Source of the DNA: Symbiodinium natans
Taxonomy: Eukaryota; Sar; Dinophyceae; Suessiales; Symbiodiniaceae
Reading direction: 5' to 3'
DNA: 64,000 bases
NCBI GenBank assembly: GCA_905221605.1
Contig: CAJNDS010002795.1
Span: 1-64,000, forward strand
Shown: piece by piece, positions 42,867 to 51,800 of the stretch
How the letters are laid out: the number at the start of each line of letters is the position of its first letter
Position numbering within the stretch: position 1 is the stretch's first letter
The notes under the pieces: model-generated
The model's input: the letters and a program-made list of their open reading frames with translations, nothing else
Told to the model about the DNA's origin: nothing
Databases searched by the model: none
Translations under genes and position numbers: made by a program

Positions 42867-45800
42867 CTGCAACATGGGTGTCGGGCGTAAGGGTGCCTTG
42901 CATTTCGGGCTCAGAGTTGGGCCTCTGGCGGACGTCGCACCCTAGACCTTAAGCCTCCAATGTTTTGAGCTTTTCAGAGGCTTGAGGCGGTTTAGCCGAA
43001 GAGGCGAGGGATGAGTTAGGGTTCGCCTACCACCGGGGCAGTGGGAGATTCGGGAATGTCCGATCTGTGCGACATGGCACTTGGATGCAGAGCACCTGTT
43101 GTATGGTCTTTGAAAGTCCCTTGCAGCCGGAGGAAAAAAGCATCAGAACCCTAAACCCTATAAACCGTAAACCCCTACACCCTACACCTTAAACCCTATA
43201 ACCCTGTAACCCTATATAACCCTATAGCCCCAAACCCTATAACCCCAAGACCCTAAAACGCCCCAAGACCCTAAAACGCCCTAAACGCCCTAAACGCCCT
43301 AAACCCCTGAACCCTAAACCCTGAAACGCCATAACCTGCACGGCATGGCCTTCTTCGCCCAGCCAGCAGCACGTGTGTCGAGCACATCCTCTGCCGGGAG
43401 TTGAAGAGGCACCCGTGCCATGTTCAGGGTTTCGGGTTTCGGGTTTAGGGTTTAGGGTTTAGGGTCTGCAGAAATTACCAGGATGGGCCACTATGCCCTA
43501 GAACCCCTTAGAAGGCCCTTTCTGGGGTTTACTATGTGCCATTTGCAGTAATTCCCAGGATCAGGATGGGCCGTTATGCCCAAATCCCTTTATAGGCTTG
43601 ATTATGGGGATTATAAGGCCGACACAGCCCATCCTGCTGTGAGGTCTAGGGTGTAGGGAGTTTAGGGTTTTGGGGGATACGGGCTCAAAGGGGAAGTGGG
43701 ACTCAGCTAAATGTTGTCCCTGATTAAGAATTAGTATGCGTGCGTGCATTGCCCTGCGGGGCACCCCTCAAGTTTCAGAAAGCAACCCCCAAAACCCAAA
43801 AGGCCCTAAACCTTAGCCTCCCAGAAAAGGGACTCCCCAAGTCCCAAGAAGCCCTAAAACCCAAGAATACCCCGTACAAAAGGGGTAGGGGAATCCCCGG
43901 CGGGCACGGATTTCGGGGTTGTGGCTTTAGGGTTTAGGGTTGAGGGGCGCGGGCTGCGAGTAAATTCAAGGGCCTAATGGTGCCTACTTCATTGGTATTT
44001 GGTGGTGGGGGAGGGGGGTAGTTTATGTTATCACTGCACTTTAGACGAAATGATTATCAGCATCTGTGAAATTAAGGTTTGAAGGGTTTAGGGTTGGAGA
44101 AGTTCAGAGAGGATGCTGCTGGCAAGTACTTGTTTCAGCCGCTACAGAAACTTCAGCTGGTTGCGGGCTTGGCGCCCCCAACTTGTGGATGTAGGGTTAG
44201 AAGGTTGTCAGGGTTGTTGGGTAACGGGTTCTCTGGCTTCCCGGTTTAGGGCTATACCCTACACCCTCATTCCTAAACCCTAAACCCGGTTCAAGATTTC
44301 GGGCCTAGCTCTTCTCTACCCTTGTAGAGTTCCCTAAACCCTAAACCCTAAACCCTAAACCCTAAACCCTAAACCCTAAACCCTAAACCCTAAACCCTAA
44401 ACCCTCAGTTCTTAAGGGAGGGGAACCCAAGGTGCCCCTGGACTCCCTACTAGTCCCTCAGGCTCCTTGAACCCCATCATACCCCACCCACGACCCCAAA
44501 CACCCGGTCCTGGATCATGAACTGGACCTCAGCAGCACATGCACTGCTGGAGCCACTCTTGGGACGCACTTACATCTCTCTTGGAGGCAAGCCTTGAAAC
44601 AGGCTTTAGACCTTGATTCCCTGCGGTTTAACGTAAGTCTCTGGGTGGACCCCCCCAGAGCCCGTAGCAACAACTTGCGGTGCAGGCACGCGCTTGCAGT
44701 AGGCGCTCTTGCCATTCTCGAGCTTGCCTCAGCTTTGGGGTTTAGGGTTTAGGGTTTAGGGTTTAGGGTTTAGGGTTTAGGGTTTAGGGTTTAGGGTTTA
44801 GGGTTTAGGGGCTTTGGTCACGACTCCTCGCGCAAGCACGAGACGCCCTGGGCGTCGTGGGGCCTAGGCAGGAGAGCCTTACAGCACCATGGCAACTATA
44901 CTCCCCTTAGAACCTTAATAAAAACAATATGGTTAATATCCTCTTGGGTTTTATATAAACAAAAAATAATTCCCAAGGGGAATATATATATATATATAGG
45001 CAAACTCAGCAGCAATGCATGCAGAAGGAGTTTGCTTAAGCAGACTCGCAGCTGCTGCATCGCGTCAACTCACCTCATCTTGGTAGCCCAGCAACCTTAT
45101 TATAATTTAGGGCACCCTTTTTGGGTTGGCTACTTTACAAGGGATCCCATAACCCAAAAAGAAGGTTCAAAGGGTTTAGGGTTTAGGGTTTAGGGTTTAG
45201 GGTTTAGGGTATAGGGGCTACCAAGTCATCGTTGATCCAGCGCCAGAGCAGCCAAGCCGCGCTTCATCAACTCCTTCAAGCGGCCGCAGACCTCGCACAC
45301 AGGGCCACACAGGGTTTAGGGTTTAGGGTTTAGAGTTTAGGGTTTAGGGTTTAGGGTTTAGGGTTTAAGGTTTAAGGTTTAGGGGCCTGAATGATTCGAA
45401 TAGGGTTTTGGGGGGTTCGTATAGTATAGTTACGAAGGGACCCTAAGGGAATATTATCAGTACTTATTCCGACCCCTTATATTACTCTGCTGCGCAGGCC
45501 GATGGGTCATGAGCCCTAGTCACTGGCGGCATGGGACTTTGGTAGGTTACAGCTCAGGGTCTTGGGGTTCCATTTATACGGTATAGGTTCGTTGGTTTTG
45601 TATGGGCTTAAAGCTTTAGGGCTTAAGAGGCCCTAAACCATGTGCCAAAGGCTTAAGAAGGGTCTCCATGCTGAGCTGGGCTTACTTGCCAGGCACTTCT
45701 GAGCGGAGGAGTATGGCCCCAGAGTAGGCTGTCCAAATGAAATGCTGCCGGGGGGCAGATGTCAATGCCGACTGGCCCGCGATCATGTTTTCCATGGTGT

Positions 45801-48800
45801 AGCCTGTGGAGCTAACTTGGAGGTTCATAGAGAAGTATAGTTACCATTCTTAGAACCCTACTTCTTACTACCCCATGCTTACTTGGAGGTTCATAGATAA
45901 GTCTAGTTACCGTTCTTAGAACCCTAAACCCTAAACCCTAAACCGCTTCTTACTACCCATGAACCACCAAGTAGGGTTTTGCACCTAGGAAAGGTCGCTC
46001 TGCAACGAGGGGTCCCCCCATGCCAACTTTCGGTGCGGAGCGCTAGTTCGCGGTTTAGGGTCTGGGGTTGAGGGCTTAGGGTTTAGGGGTTAGGGTTCAG
46101 GGTTTAGTGAACTTCAGGGGTGGGTCTGTAGGTCTGTAGGCCGCTGGAGTCAAGCATCATACGTACATTCCCCTGGACCCATACAAGTCCCTAATCGGGT
46201 TAGGTACTCTGCGCGATGTCTTGTACAGCAAGCTTTCCCCATGCTACTGAAACCTTTGCGCTCCGGGCTTGGACTGTTCAACTGACTGCTCCGGCACGCG
46301 CAGACATGACCAGGGTTCTGCCGAAGGAAGCGGAAGGAACAACAATTGCTCCTGGAACGGAGACCTGAATTTCAGAGTACAGTCTTCGAGTTGAGCTGAA
46401 GTTGGATGTGTTTTCCGCAGATGGGGACTGGGATTGGCGCTACGAGTCTGGTGGACAAGGACTTCGAGGCTTTAGGCGACACTGACGGCAGTCGGAGAAA
46501 TCTTGAACTCTTGAACCTTCCAAGATGCTGACTGAGGTTTGGGGTTTAGGGTTCAGGGTTCAGGGTTTAGGGTTTAGGGTTGAGGGCTGAAACGTCCTAA
46601 TGAAGCTTGCTCGGCGGGCAGCCGGCTAAGAGCTTCAAGAGTGGCTCGCTGGGCACCGGGATCACGCACCGATGTGGTGGATCACGCCATTCTCTTTGCG
46701 AATCGGCCATGGGAGAAGACGCCATTCAGATCAACAAAGTGCAAAGCCCAGATCTGACAGAGAAGATGACGTCATGATTTTCAAGATGCAGCAAAGCTTG
46801 AGGAGCCGGATGAGACAAGCCTGGCGAACTTTCGGGATGCAAGAAGCGCCTTAGACCCGAACCGCCAGATCTTGTGTGCCGTGAGAAACCGCGAAGGGGG
46901 GCCTCACATGGAATGTGAGCAAGGCAAGGCATGTGCCGCGGATCTGAAGGCAGAGGTCCCGTGCAGTGAAAGGACGTGGTCGAAGAGCTGAGGCCAACCT
47001 TGTGGCATCATGGTGGTGGAGAAGAGGCCCGCAGGCGCAGATCTCTTGGAGGATGAGCCGACCTTCCATGAGTGGGAGCTCGAAGAGAACATCGACGATG
47101 CTTATGAAGCTGGCCGAATCGGTGCTTGGGGTGCTTGTCGTGCGCACAGGAGAGAGGTCCCGGGCTACAAAGGGCAAAAGGGCGCAGACGTGCTGACCCT
47201 GCGGCAGAGACCGCTTCCCTGGGACTTAAGCCACGTGAGTGCTGGCATTTGCAGACGGGAAGCCAAGTCCTTATGGTAGAAGGTGGCCTTCTCCTCCCCC
47301 CTGTGACGTTCCCTTATGGTATGGATGTCAACTTCCGGGGCCGGCAAGGCAAACCTTTCAGAGATTGTTGGATGAGCAGTTTCAGTTCGAACGAGTTCCG
47401 AGCAAGCACTTGCTGATGCCAATGACGACCTTTGCTGAGGAGCGGGCTGAGCGGCCAGAAGGTAGATTCAAGCAACGATGAGGTTGTGAGGTTCTGCAGC
47501 AGCCCAACTAGCCTACCCTAATCCCGAGACCCTAAACCCCTCCTTCTCCGCCTCCGAAACCCTTCAACCCCCAAGTCTATATTGAAATTCAGGTAACGCC
47601 TTCATTGACCCAAACTCTACACAGCGGAGCCCAATAGGATGAGAAGCCGATGGCCAGCAGCAGCTCGCATGCGCACTCAAGGGCATGCTCCTGGAGTTAG
47701 GGTTCAGGGTTCAGGGTTCAGTGTTCAGGGTTCAGGGTTCAGGGTTCAGGGTTCAGCGTTCAGGGTTCAGGGTTCAGGGTTTAGGGTTTAGGGCTTCTGT
47801 TGTACAAGATTCAGATCTTCTTGAGCCCAATAAGGGAAAATATGGCCTTTCTTTGGTGTTTTAGTTTAGGGTCTCATGTCCATGTTGGCGCTTCAGTCCG
47901 ACCTGTTGGGGGTACTAAAGGGGGATCCTCATTTAGAAGCTCTACTCGACGTTGCCGGGATCCAGCCGTTCGGAAGCATTGCCGGCCATGGACCTCACGA
48001 TCCCCTAGACTCAGAGCCTTTTACAAGCCTGACCTCGCTCGAAGTTGTGTTCAACTCTCCTTGGCGGTCCAGCCACTTAGCCGACACACCGAAGCTGGTC
48101 TCCGAAGTCGTCACAATGTGGGTTCTACATCGATAGTGGCTGTGGGTCCTCGGGCAAGTCATCAATCTGCTCGCAAAGCACCAGCTCACCTTAGCAAGGG
48201 CCGCTTAGCAGCTTGCGGTTTCAAGGGATTTTTGGCTTTAGGGCTCAGGGTTTAGGGACCTGGGAATCTCCGGCAACCTTGGAATGAAAAGGCTACCCTA
48301 AACCCTTTATGATTCCCTAAACCCTAAACCCTAAACCCTAACCCCTAAACCCTAAACCCTAACCCCTAATCCCTAACCCCTAAAACCCTAAACCCTAAAG
48401 CCTAAACCCTAAACCTAGAGGGAACCTGTTCAAGAAAGGAAGGACCCATCGCAAGGGGGTCACGCCTCAGGGACCCGCGTTGGGGGTCAGAGCGGGCTAT
48501 GGGGCTTCGGGTTTTAGGGCAAGGGTTTAGGGTTGAGGGTTGAGGGTTGAGGGTTTAGGGTTCAGGGTTTAGGGTCTAGGGCTTAGGGACTAGGGTTTAG
48601 GTTTTCGGGCTTAGGGTTGGAAACTCTTGAGGTTCAGGACTGCAACATCGACCTGGTCGAAACTCCCCCATCAGCCCGTTGATGGGAACACCAGCTGTTG
48701 CCCAAGGCGCAGATCACGCTTCCGATGACCTGCAAGATGGTTGAGGGTTGACTGGCTGGGGGCTTTAGATTTCACTCATCGCTTGTGGGTTTCAGGGTTT

Positions 48801-51800
48801 TAAGACGTTACGGGTGTAAAGGGTTGAAATATTTTAAGGGTGGAAGGGTTCGAGGGTTTAAGAGTTTAGGGGTTCCCCGCGTTTGGTTTAGGCCCGAGAA
48901 AACATAACTACCAAAGCCCGTGAAAGGTTTACCTTTCAACAATGCCTAACTTTGTGCAGGCTCACAGCTAGGGTCCGACAACTAAGCAATGCAAACCCTA
49001 GAAAGCCCTCAACCCTTAACCCTCAACCTCAATCTTGGGGTAAATCCTGAGGACCTAGGTCCCCCCAACATGCAATATTTAAACCCTCAGCCCTGAAACT
49101 CTAAACCTTCAACCCATAGCACTCAAACTCCAGGCCTCAAACGCCTTAGCCCAATGCTCATACAGGTCTGGGCTGAGGGTACCCCAAACCCTAAACCTTA
49201 AACCCGAAACAAAGGGTTCTAGCTTCATGAAATGCTGTCTACCGGCCTTTGCGGAGAGAAGCTGGCGCAAAAAGAGGTGGCCGATGAACTTCATGTTGGC
49301 GCGCATGCGGTCCTCTGGGTTTAGGGTTTAGGGTTTCGGGTTTAGGGTCTTTTGAGCTTAGGAGAACCCTTGGAAGAGCAGCTCACAGATTGCAAGTATC
49401 TTCCTGCGGACGCAGATTTTTGTTGAAGCCTAAAAATCTAAAAATCCCGGACGTATAGTGAGGACCGCACGCTGCATGCGTCAGATGCACCCTCAAAGGC
49501 CCAAGGTCAACCCTAAACCCTAAACCCTAAACCCTAAACCCTAAACCCTAAACCCTAAACCCTAAACCCTAAACCCTAAACCCTAAACCCTAAACCCTAA
49601 ACTCCGACCGTTGGCATGTCTGGTCTTCTGTATCATAATAGAACAAGGTCGTTTTTCCAGGTCAAGGACCACGCGGCCCTTTGAAGAACTCTGATATATG
49701 ATGGGGGGGGTTCAACTCTTACCTTCTTGGGGTCCTGATTATAAGGGAATTCTACTACTTAGTGGATCTTTTTTTTCCGGGGTGGGGCGGGGTGGGGGGG
49801 GTCTGTTATTGTCACAACCCCCCCATATTCCTGAATGACGTTGGCTTCAGCCCCCAATGAAAAGGAACAAAACGGAGCAGCACAATGTTAGGGGTACCCT
49901 TCCTCAGCTAGGCTTGACAGTTTAGAGCCTAGATGGGGTTTAGGGTATTTTAACCCCGAGCGCCGCTTCTAGAAAACCCTTCGACACGCTGGCAAACACC
50001 CAAAACCGTAAACCCTAAACCCCGAACCCCAAACCCTAAACCCTAGTAGCCCTAAACCCCAAACCCTAAACCCGAAATCCTAAACCCTAAGCCCCAAATC
50101 CTAAAAACCCCTAAACCCTCAAAGCTTAAACCCCTGCCTTGCGCTTCTTGCGCATGTACTCGAGCTCCTCCGCGTCGAGCGTCGCCTTCCTCGGGTCACG
50201 GCTTGAACATAAGTAAGATGGGGGCCTTAATAATTAGAATAGGGTTTAGGGTTTAGGGTTTAGGGTTTAGGGTTTTAGGGTTTTAGGGTTTTAGGGTTTT
50301 AGGGTTTTAGGGTTTTAGGGTTTTAGGGTTTTAGGGTTTTAGGGTTTTAGGGTTTTAGGGTTTTAGGGTTTTAGGGTTTAGTGTCTAGGGTTTGGGGTTT
50401 GGGGTTTAGGGTTTAGGGGCCTTAGTACTTAGAATAGGGTTTTGCCGGTTTCTATAGTATAACCTATATAAAATGACCATAAGGGAATACTATTGAATTA
50501 GTATCTGTTCCGACCCCTATGTTAGCTTAGCTAAGGGTCTCCTAGTCAGTCAACTGGTTGGTCGGTTCGCTATTGGATGGATAGCTCGTCAGGGATTGTA
50601 AGAAGGGTGCAACTCAGCGTGTGTGGCAGCTGCCGCAAACCCTCATACCTACCCTCGAGCGACATCGGGCAGGGGGAGAGGGCTGAGGGAAATGTAGGCT
50701 GTGGTATCCGAGTCTTAGGGTATCAGGCTAGGGTTTGGGGGCAGGGTGTAAGGGCTTAGCGGGTTCGGTTCAGGACGAGCATCTGCTCTGCGCTGATGTC
50801 GTTGTATGCCAACAGCTCCTCGAACTCGTTTTGACCTTGCTCTGTGTTTTTCACCGTTCCGATCGAATCACGGCAGAACAGTCAAGGACCTCCCTCCCAC
50901 CGGCCGAACCTGTGAGTAGCAAGCTTCTAGCAGTTGGGGGTTTACGATAATAAGAGACCCCGAATATGGACCCCAAATAGTAGGGCACTCTAGCAGAAAC
51001 ACTCCACATCAGAAGGATGTCAGTACGATATTGCAGCCTCACGAGCAGGGTTCAGGGGTTTAGGATGAGGGAGTTGAGGGTTCAGCAGTTAGAGGTCTAC
51101 GCCTGGAAAATCAACGAATCCCGGACCAGGATGCAAGGTGTCGCGGGAAACGTGCACGAAATTGTAAAGGCCCGTTGTTGCGGTTCCCTTGCGAGAATTT
51201 GGGCAGCCTCTTGAAGGGGCCCCACATCTTGCCAAGCAGCAGATGTTCAGGACAAGTCCCTTGAATGTGATCGGCTTGCCGCCGTCGGGATCCGGGAAAG
51301 ACGGGTACACCGCCTGCGCAGGTGGCACGAAGCGGCGTATCAGGGACCTGGGGGGGGGGCTATACTTTGGGCGATATTATCCTCAGCTGTGATTGGGATG
51401 CAAGAGTTCCCTAAACCCCTAAACCCCCAAAAAGCCCTATGTTTGGGTTGCGCGTATTATTCTGAACCCTGAATTCCCCTAAGCCCGAAACCCTAAACCC
51501 TAAACCCTATAGCCCCTAAGCCCTAAATTCCTTAAACCCTAAACCCTAAACCCTAGACCCTAAACCCCAGGGCAACCCGAGACTGCCACACCTTCAGGCT
51601 GAACACCATGTCCGCATAGGTCTCGCAGTAGTGGGGCTCGGTGATGGCCTTCCCACCATCGTTTCGAGGCCCCAGACCAACCCCGAAGTTGCGAGGTTTA
51701 GGGTTTAGGGTTTAGGGTTTAGGGTTTAGGGTTTAGGGTTTAGGGTTTAGGGTTTAGGGTTTAGGGCTAAGGGTCTAAGGGTTTAGGGTTTCTTGGTGTT

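Noticed and set aside
48110-48190. Missing MIF4G exon (minus strand ELVLCEQIDDLPEDPQPL)
   Set aside because: Only the Leu-Cys-Glu spacing resembles the expected helix; phase and following residues do not fit.
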